44,966 bases of DNA from SMXQ01 sp033720855 (lineage in GTDB: Bacteria; Pseudomonadota; Alphaproteobacteria; SMXQ01). Below are positions 30,019-38,277 of the stretch, piece after piece. The notes beneath the pieces were generated by a model. The model ran no database searches. It was not told the DNA's origin and worked only from the letters and a program-made list of their open reading frames with translations. Numbering within the stretch: the first letter of the stretch is position 1; each line of letters begins with the position of its first letter. The stretch spans positions 1 through 44,966 of the forward strand of contig JAWWBR010000013.1 of assembly GCA_033720855.1 (NCBI GenBank), given 5' to 3'. Made by a program: the position numbers and the translations under genes.

Positions 30019-32151
30019 TCAGTCCGTCCTTGCGCCTCCGGCCGCCGCCCCTTGCGGGACGATCAGCGCATCCACGATCCGTACCCCCTGGCCCCTGGGC
30101 AGGACCATCACCGGATTGAGATCGATGGCGGCGATCGTCTCGGCATTGGCCGCGGCGAAGCGCGAGAGCTTGACCATGGCGTCGATCAGGGCATCGCGGT
30201 CCGCCGGCGGGGCCCCGCGAAACCCGTCGAGCAGCGCCTTGGCCTTGAGGCGCCGCAACTGCGCCCGCGCGCCGCTACGGTCGATCGGCGCCAGGGCGAG
30301 CGCCGTATCGTCGATCAGTTCCGCCATGGTGCCGCCGGCGCCGGCCATGATCAAGGGCCCGAATTGCGGATCGCTGGTCGCGCCGAGGATCATCTCGATG
30401 CCGCCGGCCGCCATTTCCTGCACCATGAAGCCGGAAAGGGCAGCTTCGGGCGCGGATGCGGCGAGCGCCGCGCGAATCTCGGCGCAGGCCCGTTTCACCG
30501 CCGCGGCGCTCTCGATCCCGAGGCGCACCGCCCCGGCCTCGGTCTTGTGGGCGAGGCCCGGCGCCACCGCCTTGACGGCGACGGGAAAGCCGATTTGCGC
30601 CGCCGCCCGGGCGGCGCCGGAGGCGCTCTTTGCGAACCCCCAAGGCGCGAAGGGAAGCCCCGCGGCTTCCAGGATTCGGGCGCTCTCGGGCTCGGTCAGC
30701 GGGCGCTCGCTGGACAGCGCCACCCTCAGGTTCCGGGCCGTTCCGCCGGGCCGCGCCGGGGACCGGCGCGGGCGCCGCCGATAGGCGCCGTGATCGATCA
30801 GCTGGCGCAACGCCAGCAGCCCGTCGTCCAGGGTTGCGGCGACGGGCGGCCCGCCGTGTGGCGGCGGCGCCTTGGGGTGCCAGGTCATCTCCGAGATCAT
30901 CACCACCGGCGTCTTCAGGGTGGGGGCGAGGGCATGGTACTGCTCGTGCAGGACGCGGTGGCTGGCCGAGGTCTCGCGCTGGACGACGAGCACGAAGGCG
31001 ATGGCGTCGATGCCGGGATCGCGGTCGAGCACGCGAAGGCAGCGGGTCAGGTTGTCGCCGGCCACCAGGCGCGGGGCTCCGACGACGTCCATGGGATTGG
31101 CGAACCGCTTGGAGACGCCGAGGATCTTGCCGAGCTTTGCGCTGGTGGCGCGCGACAGGGGCGGCAGCTTGAGACCGGCCTTCTGCGCCAGATCGCCGGA
31201 GAGCACCGCGGCGCCGCCGGAGACGGAAAAGACGAACACTCTGTCACCCTTGGGGACTTTTGCGGTGGCGAAGATGTTGGCGGTTTCGATCATGGCGTCG
31301 ATGGTCTCGACCTGGGCGGCGCCGCATTCGCGGCACAGCGCGTCGAAGGCGGCCTGGGGCCCGGCGAGGCTGCCGGTATGGGCGATGGCCGCCGCGCGTC
31401 CCGCCGCGGTGCGGCCCAATTTCAGGATCACCACCGGCTTCTTGGCCGCGGCCCGGGCGAGCGCCTCGGCGTAGGCGCGGCCGTCGGCCACGCCTTCGAC
31501 GATGTTGACGATCACCCGGGTATCGGGATCGTCGGCCAGCCATGAAATGTAATCGGCACCGCTGACCACCGCTTCGTTGCCGGCCGAGATCAGGTAGTTG
31601 AAACCCATGCCCCGGTTGATGCCGAGTTCTATGGCGGCATTGATCAGCCCGCCCGACTGTGAGACCACGGAGACCCCGCCACGGGCGAGCCCGTCGGGGA
31701 GGTTGGTGAAGGCGGCCGCCAGCGGATGGGCGAGCCCGAGGATGCCCATGCAGTTGGGGCCGTTGATGGCCATGCCGCTGCGGGCGGCGATGCGGCAGAG
31801 CCGGTCCTGGCGGTGCCGTCCAGCCGGGGTGCCGGTATCGGCGAAGCCGTCGGCGACGATTACGGCGGCGGGTACGCCGCGGGCTGCCGCCGCCTCCAGG
31901 GGCGCGAACACGGCTTTATAGGGGACGGCGAAGGCGACGCAGTCGGGCGTTTCCGGAAGGGCCGCGATGTCGGGCCAGCAGCGCACCCCGTCGACATCAT
32001 CGTAATTGGGATTGACCGGCCAGACCGGCCCGGCGAAGCCGCTCCGGACCATGTTGCGGAACATGCGGCCGCCGACATTGGCGCGGTTGGACGCCCCCAC
32101 CACGGCCACCGATCTCGGCTTGAGAAGCGCGTCGAGCCTTGTCCGCTGCAT
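30019..32151 (-). CDS. NDP-forming acyl-CoA synthetase (acetate--CoA ligase family)
   Basis: A single 710-residue fusion of the alpha and beta parts. Residues about 5-130 form a CoA-binding Rossmann domain (RSVAVVGASN), 150-450 two succinyl-CoA-ligase-like domains with the phosphorylated His in IAHTGSLAG (H258), and about 480-700 an ATP-grasp domain (FPVAVKAVAPGLAHKTEAGAVRLG, IDLNPVMVLPRGQGVRIVDA). It makes an acyl-CoA from an acid with ATP to ADP and phosphate. A Pro/Arg-rich linker (448-475) joins the halves. It is in a minus-strand unit with the enolase-superfamily gene (21-base gap) and a cupin. Probably activates an acid produced by that enzyme. Confidence 0.93.
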   Translation of the reverse strand: MQRTRLDALLKPRSVAVVGASNRANVGGRMFRNMVRSGFAGPVWPVNPNYDDVDGVRCWPDIAALPETPDCVAFAVPYKAVFAPLEAAAARGVPAAVIVADGFADTGTPAGRHRQDRLCRIAARSGMAINGPNCMGILGLAHPLAAAFTNLPDGLARGGVSVVSQSGGLINAAIELGINRGMGFNYLISAGNEAVVSGADYISWLADDPDTRVIVNIVEGVADGRAYAEALARAAAKKPVVILKLGRTAAGRAAAIAHTGSLAGPQAAFDALCRECGAAQVETIDAMIETANIFATAKVPKGDRVFVFSVSGGAAVLSGDLAQKAGLKLPPLSRATSAKLGKILGVSKRFANPMDVVGAPRLVAGDNLTRCLRVLDRDPGIDAIAFVLVVQRETSASHRVLHEQYHALAPTLKTPVVMISEMTWHPKAPPPHGGPPVAATLDDGLLALRQLIDHGAYRRRPRRSPARPGGTARNLRVALSSERPLTEPESARILEAAGLPFAPWGFAKSASGAARAAAQIGFPVAVKAVAPGLAHKTEAGAVRLGIESAAAVKRACAEIRAALAASAPEAALSGFMVQEMAAGGIEMILGATSDPQFGPLIMAGAGGTMAELIDDTALALAPIDRSGARAQLRRLKAKALLDGFRGAPPADRDALIDAMVKLSRFAAANAETIAAIDLNPVMVLPRGQGVRIVDALIVPQGAAAGGARTD

Positions 32152-32172
32152 CGGCCTTTGTGCCGGGACCGG

Positions 32173-33267
32173 TCAGCCCGCGGCGCGGGCGAGGTCGCTG
32201 TCGCTCCGCGGCGCGGCGCCGCAGCCGGGTGTGTCGGGTAGCCGCAAGAGGCCGTTCTCCACGTCGAACCCCTCGAACGGGTCGTCCAGCAGGCGGTCGA
32301 ACTCGGCCAGCTCGCAGGCGTACCAGATGCCCGGCAGGGTCGCCGCCATGTGCATGGCATGTCCGGCCAAGAGTCGCGGGCCGACATGGGCGCCCATGCG
32401 GTAGCGGATGCCGCCCGCCTCGCAGATGCGGGCCGCGGCCACGGTATTTCGCAAGCCCCCCAGTTTGGTGATCTTGAGGCTGACCGCATCGACCGCGCGA
32501 TCGCGGACGAGGGCCGCGACCTGGGCGAGCGAATCGGCCGCCTCGTCGGCCTCCACCGTCACCGGCACCGAATCGGTGACGAGCTTGAGGCCGCGCAGAT
32601 CGCCGGCCGCGACCGGCTGCTCGGCGAGATCGATGCGGAATTCGGCCATGGCGGTGATGGCGCGGATCGCGTCCTTGGGCGCGTAGGACTGGTTGGCGTC
32701 GATGGTCAGGCCCGTATCGGGGCCGGTTTCCTCGCGGATGGCGGCGACGCGGGCGATATCCTCCTCGACATCGCCATGGACCTTGATCTTGAAATGGTTG
32801 AAGCCCTTGTCCATCAGCGCCCGGGCGTTGGCGGCCATGTCGGCGGGGCTCTTGATGGGGAGAATGCGCAGGCTCTCGAACTCCTCGCGCATGGGGCCGC
32901 CAAAAAGCTCGCACAGCGGCACCCCGAGGCGACGGGCGAGGAGGTCGTGGAGGGCGCAGTCGATGGCGGATTTGGCCTGATTGTTGCCGACCACGTGCCG
33001 GTCCAGCTCGGCCAGCAGCTCGGCGATGCGCCGCGAATCCCGGCCCATCAGGGTCTCTTTGAAGTTCTCCAGGCTGGCCTTGACGGCTTCCACCGACGCC
33101 CCGTAATGGGGCATGGAAGAGCCATAGCCGTAGCCCGTGGTCCCGTCCTCTCCGGTGATCGACACGACCCAGCCCTGGGACAAGGGATTGGCGGCCAAGG
33201 CAAAGCGCCATTCCGGGTCGTCCTTGGCGAGATCGCACGGTTCGATGCGGATATCGGCGATTTTCAT
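32173..33267 (-). CDS. Mandelate racemase/muconate lactonizing enzyme family protein
   Basis: A 364-residue enolase-superfamily enzyme. It has an N-terminal capping domain (1-125), then a barrel with K160-x-K162 (FKIKV), metal ligands D190 (IDANQSY), E216 (AEQPV) and D241 (VEADEA), and a Lys on the opposite face at K265/K268 (SLKITKLGG). Two opposed lysines are the MLE-subgroup pattern (cycloisomerases, dipeptide epimerases, N-succinyl amino acid racemases), as opposed to the His-Asp of mandelate racemase. It abstracts an alpha proton from a carboxylate. It heads the operon with the acyl-CoA synthetase and cupin genes; the product is presumably CoA-activated next. Confidence 0.92.
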   Translation of the reverse strand: MKIADIRIEPCDLAKDDPEWRFALAANPLSQGWVVSITGEDGTTGYGYGSSMPHYGASVEAVKASLENFKETLMGRDSRRIAELLAELDRHVVGNNQAKSAIDCALHDLLARRLGVPLCELFGGPMREEFESLRILPIKSPADMAANARALMDKGFNHFKIKVHGDVEEDIARVAAIREETGPDTGLTIDANQSYAPKDAIRAITAMAEFRIDLAEQPVAAGDLRGLKLVTDSVPVTVEADEAADSLAQVAALVRDRAVDAVSLKITKLGGLRNTVAAARICEAGGIRYRMGAHVGPRLLAGHAMHMAATLPGIWYACELAEFDRLLDDPFEGFDVENGLLRLPDTPGCGAAPRSDSDLARAAG

Positions 33268-33307
33268 GTTGTCCTCCCTGATCGGCCCGTGGGCATGTTT
33301 GCTTCAG

Positions 33308-33338
33308 TTTATACTTCGTTTTAAGAGATTGGGCGCAA
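33308..33338 (-). promoter_or_regulatory. Possible promoter of enolase-superfamily operon
   Basis: On the minus strand: TTGCGC (33338-33333), a 19-base spacer, then TATAAA (33313-33308), giving a start near 33303 and a leader of about 36 bases. The spacer is longer than the ideal 17. Confidence 0.3.
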
Positions 33339-33430
33339 CATCTTTCCGCCGCCGTCGGCAGCGGGCCGGTGGTGCCTTGGTTCCGCCATATCCAACTGCC
33401 ATCTTGGCGATGGCCAACGGGGGTTTCGGT

Positions 33431-34195
33431 ATGCGTATACGAGCGCTGGTTTTGTCCACGGTCCTGGTCGTCGCCATCGGCGCCGGCATCGGCTTGGCGC
33501 TGCTGTCGCTGCCGAGCCGCGAGGACGTGGCCAAGCAGGTCAGCTTCGGCGAAAAGGTCCGCACCTACCTGATCACGAATCCCGAGGTCTTTACCGAGGC
33601 AGCGCGGATTTTGCAGCAGCGGTCCGATGCGCAGCGGGTGGCGGCGCGCAAACGGACGCTCGGTGCCTTTCGGCGTTTGATCCGCAGCCCCCGGGGCTTG
33701 CCCGTGCTCGGTAACGCCGAGGCCGACGTCACCGTGGTGGAGTTCTTCGATTACCGCTGCCCCTTCTGCAAGCGCTCCCTCGAGGTGCTGCACCGGCTGG
33801 TCACCGACGACCCGAAACTGCGCATCGTGTTCAAGGAATTCCCGATCCTGGGACCGGAATCGGTGTTCGCCTCGCGGGTCGCCATCGCGGCCCATGCGCA
33901 GGGCAAATACCTCGAGGTCCACGATGCCCTGATGTCGCACCGCGGCCAATTCGACGAGCAGACGGTGCTGGGGATCGCACGCGGGCTCGGGATCGACATC
34001 GAGCGGCTGCGCGCGGACATGCAGAAACCCCGGGTCGCCCGTATCATCAGGGAGGCGCGCTTGCTCGCCGACCGCCTGGCCATCACCGGCACCCCGGCCC
34101 TGGTCATCGGCGACGAGGTGGTCAACGGCTATGCCGACCTCGTCACCCTGAAATCTCTGGTGATGCAGGCACGCAAGACCTGCGATACCTGCTGA
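33431..34195 (+). CDS. Membrane-anchored DsbA-family thioredoxin-like protein
   Basis: 254 residues. An N-terminal membrane anchor (about 5-26) is followed by a charged helical stretch (40-85), as in ScsC-type oligomerisation stalks, then a DsbA domain with active site C110-P-F-C113 (FFDYRCPFCKRSL) and the cis-Pro loop TGTPALVIGD. It acts in the periplasm as a thiol oxidase or disulfide isomerase. ATG 33431 is preferred because GGGGG lies 7 bases upstream and it begins at the basic-hydrophobic anchor. The C-terminus ends in a further C-x-x-C (KTCDTC), which is unusual. It is divergent from the enolase-superfamily operon; no dsbB is adjacent. Confidence 0.9.
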   Translation: MRIRALVLSTVLVVAIGAGIGLALLSLPSREDVAKQVSFGEKVRTYLITNPEVFTEAARILQQRSDAQRVAARKRTLGAFRRLIRSPRGLPVLGNAEADVTVVEFFDYRCPFCKRSLEVLHRLVTDDPKLRIVFKEFPILGPESVFASRVAIAAHAQGKYLEVHDALMSHRGQFDEQTVLGIARGLGIDIERLRADMQKPRVARIIREARLLADRLAITGTPALVIGDEVVNGYADLVTLKSLVMQARKTCDTC

Positions 34196-34382
34196 AGCTC
34201 GGCCCCCAGGATATTCCCTCCACACCGCGCGCCCGCGCCTTATCGGGCAGCCCGCTGGTTGCCAGGCGTCCGAGGCTCAAATGCGGCTTTGCCGCGTCCT
34301 TGGGCGCACCGCCGCGTTAACCCCTGGGAAATGAAGTCGTGCGAAAAATGCGCGACTAAAGAAATAGGTGGTTACGCGTATC

Positions 34383-34901
34383 ATGGTGGCGGATTCGCAC
34401 CAGGCAGGGGAGGGGGACAGTGGCGCCGACGCCGGCGGCGGCATCCGCGCGCGCGTTATCGGCACCAATATCAACGCCGAAACCCTGTTGGCGACGGACT
34501 ATCTCAATCATTTCAATGAGGTGGTGATGCTGCTGGAGATGCTTCCCGACATGCCCGAGTGCCTCGACGACGTCAAGGCCTGGCGGCCGAAAACCTATGT
34601 CGAGCATTTTCGCGATTCGTCGTTCTCCGACGCGGCCCTCGCCATCGAGGCTTATGCCGAGGTCCCCGCGCAGTGCAGGGCGCGGCTGGAGGACGTCATA
34701 GGGTCCCTCAATCGTATGATTCTCGATGCCGTCGCGGCTGCCGAGGCGGCCCTCGCGGAAGGCGACACGGAAACGCTGCAACATGACATAGCCACGGTGC
34801 TGCCCGGCATTCGCTCTTATCAGGACCGGGCCACGTCGATCATAAACGGGGTGACACTCAACCTCGATCAGTCGGACATCGACAGCATCATCGCGCCCTA
34901 G
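34383..34901 (+). CDS. Hypothetical protein, mostly helical
   Basis: 172 residues from ATG 34383; an in-frame GTG at 34368 would add five residues. I do not recognise the family. No signal peptide or membrane segment is visible. After a Gly/Asp-rich N-terminus of about 25 residues the sequence is helix-like and acidic: TLLATDYLNHFNEVVMLLEM, then LDDVKAWRPKTYVEHFRDSSF, and a long Ala/Glu-rich helix (IGSLNRMILDAVAAAEAALA). The end NLDQSDIDSIIAP resembles the 'LSQDEIDxLL' tags seen in chemotaxis and flagellar-switch proteins, but I see no accompanying domain. It stands alone between the DsbA-like gene and the convergent aminotransferase gene. Codon use looks native. Confidence 0.7.
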   Translation: MVADSHQAGEGDSGADAGGGIRARVIGTNINAETLLATDYLNHFNEVVMLLEMLPDMPECLDDVKAWRPKTYVEHFRDSSFSDAALAIEAYAEVPAQCRARLEDVIGSLNRMILDAVAAAEAALAEGDTETLQHDIATVLPGIRSYQDRATSIINGVTLNLDQSDIDSIIAP

Positions 34902-34927
34902 CGGGGCCCGGTCGCAGGAGGCCGGCC

Positions 34928-36154
34928 TCAGCCGCCACGCACCGTTTCGATCGCCGTCCTCAGGCTGTCGATGATGCGGTCCTGCAGATCCGGTTCCAGA
35001 TAGGGATGCATGGGCAGGCTGAGAACCGTCCGCGCCAGTTTTTCCGAGACCGGCAGGCCGCCGTCGGCCCGCGGATATCCGGTATAGGGGGCGTGATGGT
35101 GGAGCGCCGTATGGTAGTAAATGGCGGTCGGGATCCCATCCTTTTCCAGGAAGTCGCGCACGATGTCCCGTTCCATCCGCCTGAGCCGAACGGTGTATTG
35201 GGCCCAGGCCGATGTCCGTCCGCGGGCAACCGTCGGCACGTGGACGAGGTCGGCGAGTCTCTCGGAATAACGGGCGGCGATGCGGTCCCGGGCCTTCAGT
35301 TCATCGTCCAGGATCGCCAGTTTCTCGAGCAAAATTGCCGCCTGCACCGTGTCCAGGCGGCCGTTCATGCCGATCCGCACATGGGTCATCCGGTCCTCGC
35401 CCTGGCCGTGCTGCCGGCGCGAGCGCACCTCGGTGGCGATCTCTTCGGAGTCGGTGAAGATGGCGCCGCCGTCGCCGTAGCAGCCGAGCGGCTTGGAGGG
35501 GAAGAAGCTGGTGGTGGTGAGCTTGGTGAGCGTGCCGACCTTTGCGCCATTGAGGCTGGCACCGAAACTCTGGGCCGCGTCCGACATCAGCCAGAGATCA
35601 TGCGCCGTCGCGATCTTCTGCAATGCCGGGTAATCGGCCGGTTGCCCGAACAGGTCGATAGCGATGATCCCGCGCGGGGTCAGGCCGTGCTCCTCCGCCA
35701 TCTGGATGCCGCGCACCAGGCTGTCGGGATCCATGTTGAACGTGTCTTCGTGGATATCTACGAGCACCGGGACGCACCCGAGCCGGGCGATGACTTCCGC
35801 GGGAGACACGAAGGTGAAGGCGGGCACGAACACCGCGTCTCGATACTTAGCGCCGAGTGCGGACAATCCTAGGGACAGGGCCGTGGTCCCCGAGGCGCAG
35901 GAAATCGAGAACCTGGCCCCGCACCAATCGCTGAGACGGGCTTCCAGTTCCTCGATCTCCGGTCCGGCGACGAAGCGCCCGTGGTCGAGAACGCGGGCGA
36001 TGGCGTCTTCGATGCGACGTCCCAGGCGCTTGCGCTGGGCCTGGAGGTCGATGAAGGGAATATGTTGATCGTCGGCGGGCGCTGTGGACAGAACATTGGC
36101 CGCCGCCACGCCTGCCCTCAGGGGGGTCACATTGTCGGGATTGTTACGGGCCAT
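34928..36154 (-). CDS. DegT/DnrJ/EryC1/StrS family sugar aminotransferase (WbpE-like)
   Basis: 408 residues, PLP-dependent. The Schiff-base Lys is K221 (TSFFPSKPLGCYGDGGA), with D192/Q195 (SDAAQSFGAS) for the pyridine ring and phosphate. The motif PAFTFVSPAEVIARLGCVPVLVDI is typical of nucleotide-sugar aminotransferases such as WbpE, PerA and DegT. ATG 36154 is preferred; an in-frame ATG at 36232 would add 26 residues with no clear RBS. The Gfo/Idh oxidoreductase gene lies 124 bases upstream on the same strand, matching the WbpB/WbpE logic (C3 oxidation then transamination of UDP-sugar acids). No acetyltransferase or glycosyltransferase is adjacent. Confidence 0.92.
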   Translation of the reverse strand: MARNNPDNVTPLRAGVAAANVLSTAPADDQHIPFIDLQAQRKRLGRRIEDAIARVLDHGRFVAGPEIEELEARLSDWCGARFSISCASGTTALSLGLSALGAKYRDAVFVPAFTFVSPAEVIARLGCVPVLVDIHEDTFNMDPDSLVRGIQMAEEHGLTPRGIIAIDLFGQPADYPALQKIATAHDLWLMSDAAQSFGASLNGAKVGTLTKLTTTSFFPSKPLGCYGDGGAIFTDSEEIATEVRSRRQHGQGEDRMTHVRIGMNGRLDTVQAAILLEKLAILDDELKARDRIAARYSERLADLVHVPTVARGRTSAWAQYTVRLRRMERDIVRDFLEKDGIPTAIYYHTALHHHAPYTGYPRADGGLPVSEKLARTVLSLPMHPYLEPDLQDRIIDSLRTAIETVRGG

Positions 36155-36278
36155 AAAAAAACGCCTATCACTGTTGGAGCTTTGGACATCGGTGGGACGC
36201 GGCCATCGACACACGAGCGCATGGGCTGACAAAGCTTTGAGTTTCAGAGACTTCCCCCTCGGCCGCGCGGGTCTGGGA

Positions 36279-37295
36279 TCATGTCTCTAAGTTGTCATGG
36301 GGCGCCCTGTCAAGGTTTACGGCGATCCCTTGGGCGATCGATCGCTCGGCGGCGGCGACGACGCGGACCACATCGAGGGCTTCGCCGGGCCCGCTCGCGG
36401 GTGTCCCCCCGCCCCCAATCGCATCGAGAAAGGCTTCCAGTTCGAGGCGCAGAGGTTCGCTGGGATCAAGCGGCATGGCCTCGACCGACGCCTGGGTGTC
36501 GGCGGAACCGTAGCCGCCCAGTCCGGGCCGGACCAGACGCAGCTTGTCGGCCCACTCGGCGCTGTCCTCGAAAATCCCATAGGCGCTGGTGCCGGCGACG
36601 GCAATCTGATGCAATTTGATCGGATGTACCGCCGATAAGGATATGTCGGCGCTCACGCCGCCGGCGAAGGTCAACAGCAGACGCGCTTCCTGGGGTGGGG
36701 CACCGGCGATCGGCGCAGCGGCGAAGCCCTGCACCGCCGCGGGCAAGGCGCCGGTGAGCGCCAGGATCATGCTGACGTCATGGGGCGCGAGATCCCACAG
36801 GGCATGGCGGGGTTCGCCGCGGGCGATATGCAGCCGTTTCGAGGCAATGTGTCTGACCGATCCCAGCGCCCCGCCCCGTGCCAGATCGACGAGGCGCAGA
36901 AAGCCGGGGTGGAAGAGAAGGATATGCCCCGCCATCAGGACCAGGCCGCGATCCTCCGCAAGTGCCGCAAGGTGCGCGCCCTCGGCGACGCTGGTGGCCA
37001 TCGGCTTTTCCACCAGCACATGCTTGCCGGCTTCGAGGGCGGCGGCGGCGAGCTCCGCATGGGTCCCATCGGGGGTGGCGATGACGACACCGTCAATCGC
37101 CGTCTCGGCGAGGACGTCCTCGAAGCTGCGGACCTCGACACCCGCCGCCGCGGCCGCCGCCGCGGCTCTATCGCCATGGGCGTCATTGACGGCGGAAAGC
37201 GCCCCCAGGGCCGCCAAAGTGCGGACGTGGTTGCGTCCCCAGGCGCCGCAGCCGATGACGGCGATACCGGGGGGCGCCGCTTGCGGTCGGGCCAT
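36279..37295 (-). CDS. Gfo/Idh/MocA family oxidoreductase (WbpB-like)
   Basis: 338 residues. N-terminal Rossmann domain with IAVIGCGAWGRNHVRTL (11-27), then VVIATPDGTHAELAAAALEAGKHVLVEKPMA, in which E96-K97-P98 holds the catalytic Lys. The C-terminal alpha/beta substrate domain includes HILLFHPGFLRLVDLARGGALG and HALWDLAPHDVSMILAL. Probable reaction: NAD-linked oxidation of a sugar hydroxyl, likely on a UDP-sugar acid given the aminotransferase downstream. It is 18 bases after the AsmA-like gene on the same strand. An Ala run (44-51) in the nucleotide-binding domain is unusual but in frame. Confidence 0.92.
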   Translation of the reverse strand: MARPQAAPPGIAVIGCGAWGRNHVRTLAALGALSAVNDAHGDRAAAAAAAAGVEVRSFEDVLAETAIDGVVIATPDGTHAELAAAALEAGKHVLVEKPMATSVAEGAHLAALAEDRGLVLMAGHILLFHPGFLRLVDLARGGALGSVRHIASKRLHIARGEPRHALWDLAPHDVSMILALTGALPAAVQGFAAAPIAGAPPQEARLLLTFAGGVSADISLSAVHPIKLHQIAVAGTSAYGIFEDSAEWADKLRLVRPGLGGYGSADTQASVEAMPLDPSEPLRLELEAFLDAIGGGGTPASGPGEALDVVRVVAAAERSIAQGIAVNLDRAPHDNLET

Positions 37296-37313
37296 GAAAT
37301 CGCGGCCGGCCGG

Positions 37314-38099
37314 TTACTTGCCGAACAACCCTTTGATGCCGTCTGTTACGCCCTTGGTGGCGCCGCCGACGCCGTCGGTCACGCCCTTGGTCAGCCCCTC
37401 GGCCTGCTTCTTGATGTCGTCGAGATTGATCGCCGAGGCCGCCTTGGTGACGGACCCGGTGATTTCATCCATCACCTTGCCGGCGACGTCACCGACGCTC
37501 GCCCCCTTGCCGTCCTTGGAGTCCTTGCCGATGTCCTTGAGATGGATGTCGGGCACCGGCACCGGCACCGTCTTGCCGCCGAGCATACTGGCCGACATGG
37601 CGACATTGGCGTTACGGATGTAGAGGTTGTCGATGATGACCTTGGGCCCCTCGCCTTTATCGGCGTCGGCGGGCTGCTTGGCGTCCTTGCCGCCCGTAGC
37701 CTGGCCGACGTTCTTTTGGATCGTCTGCAGGTTGGATCCGCCGCCGCCGAGCTCGTAAATGATGTCGGGGGCGTCGATGACGATCTCCTTGATGTGAATG
37801 CTGTCGCCGGTGATCGACCAGACGTCCACCGCGACTTTCACCGCCCTGACCTTGAAGGCATGGCTCGTCTTGAATCCGCTGGGGTTGCCGACCAAGAATT
37901 GGTTGATGCTGACCTCGCCCGCGAACGGCGAGGCGTCGACACCGCCCAGTTTGACCTCGGTTTTGGTGAATTGCGGGCCGTAGGTTTCTACTCCCGCCTT
38001 CACGTAGGAGCTGTAGGTCATCGACAGGTAGATCAGCGCGCCGGCGACGACGGCGACGATGGCGAGCCCGCCAATCACGAGAATTTTCTTCATGTTCAT
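37314..38099 (-). CDS. AsmA-like protein of unknown function
   Basis: A 261-residue protein with an N-terminal signal anchor (about 5-26), periplasmic thereafter. The body resembles the short AsmA-like or DUF748-type proteins: VKLGGVDASPFAGEVSINQFLVGNP, GDSIHIKEIVIDAPDIIYEL, and VIIDNLYIRNANVAMSA are beta-strand repeats of the type found in lipid-transport or envelope-stress proteins. The C-terminal 40 residues are an amphipathic KGVTDGVGGATKGVTDGIKG repeat, unlike the core. The start is 38099 (ATG), with a second ATG two codons on. It lies 18 bases before the Gfo/Idh gene. The family role is outer-membrane biogenesis by analogy; no direct evidence. Confidence 0.75.
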   Translation of the reverse strand: MNMKKILVIGGLAIVAVVAGALIYLSMTYSSYVKAGVETYGPQFTKTEVKLGGVDASPFAGEVSINQFLVGNPSGFKTSHAFKVRAVKVAVDVWSITGDSIHIKEIVIDAPDIIYELGGGGSNLQTIQKNVGQATGGKDAKQPADADKGEGPKVIIDNLYIRNANVAMSASMLGGKTVPVPVPDIHLKDIGKDSKDGKGASVGDVAGKVMDEITGSVTKAASAINLDDIKKQAEGLTKGVTDGVGGATKGVTDGIKGLFGK

Positions 38100-38210
38100 G
38101 GTAGTCGGCCCTTCTTTTCTTCGTCGACGGGTAAGCGGATAAGAGGGCATCTAACCTAGCGACCTTGAGGGACCGAGGCAAGGCGCGGGCGTCCGCCCAC
38201 ACGCCCGAGG

Positions 38211-38238
38211 TTTCCAACGCCGCGGTTTGGCATATGAT
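38211..38238 (+). promoter_or_regulatory. Promoter-like element for histidine kinase gene
   Basis: TTTCCA (38211-38216), a 16-base spacer, then TATGAT (38233-38238); -10 matches 5 of 6 of the consensus. The predicted start near 38245 leaves a leader of about 33 bases before ATG 38278. Confidence 0.4.
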
Positions 38239-38277
38239 GGCCGAAGCAACACCAGTGAGCCGGTCGGCGAGGGGAGC

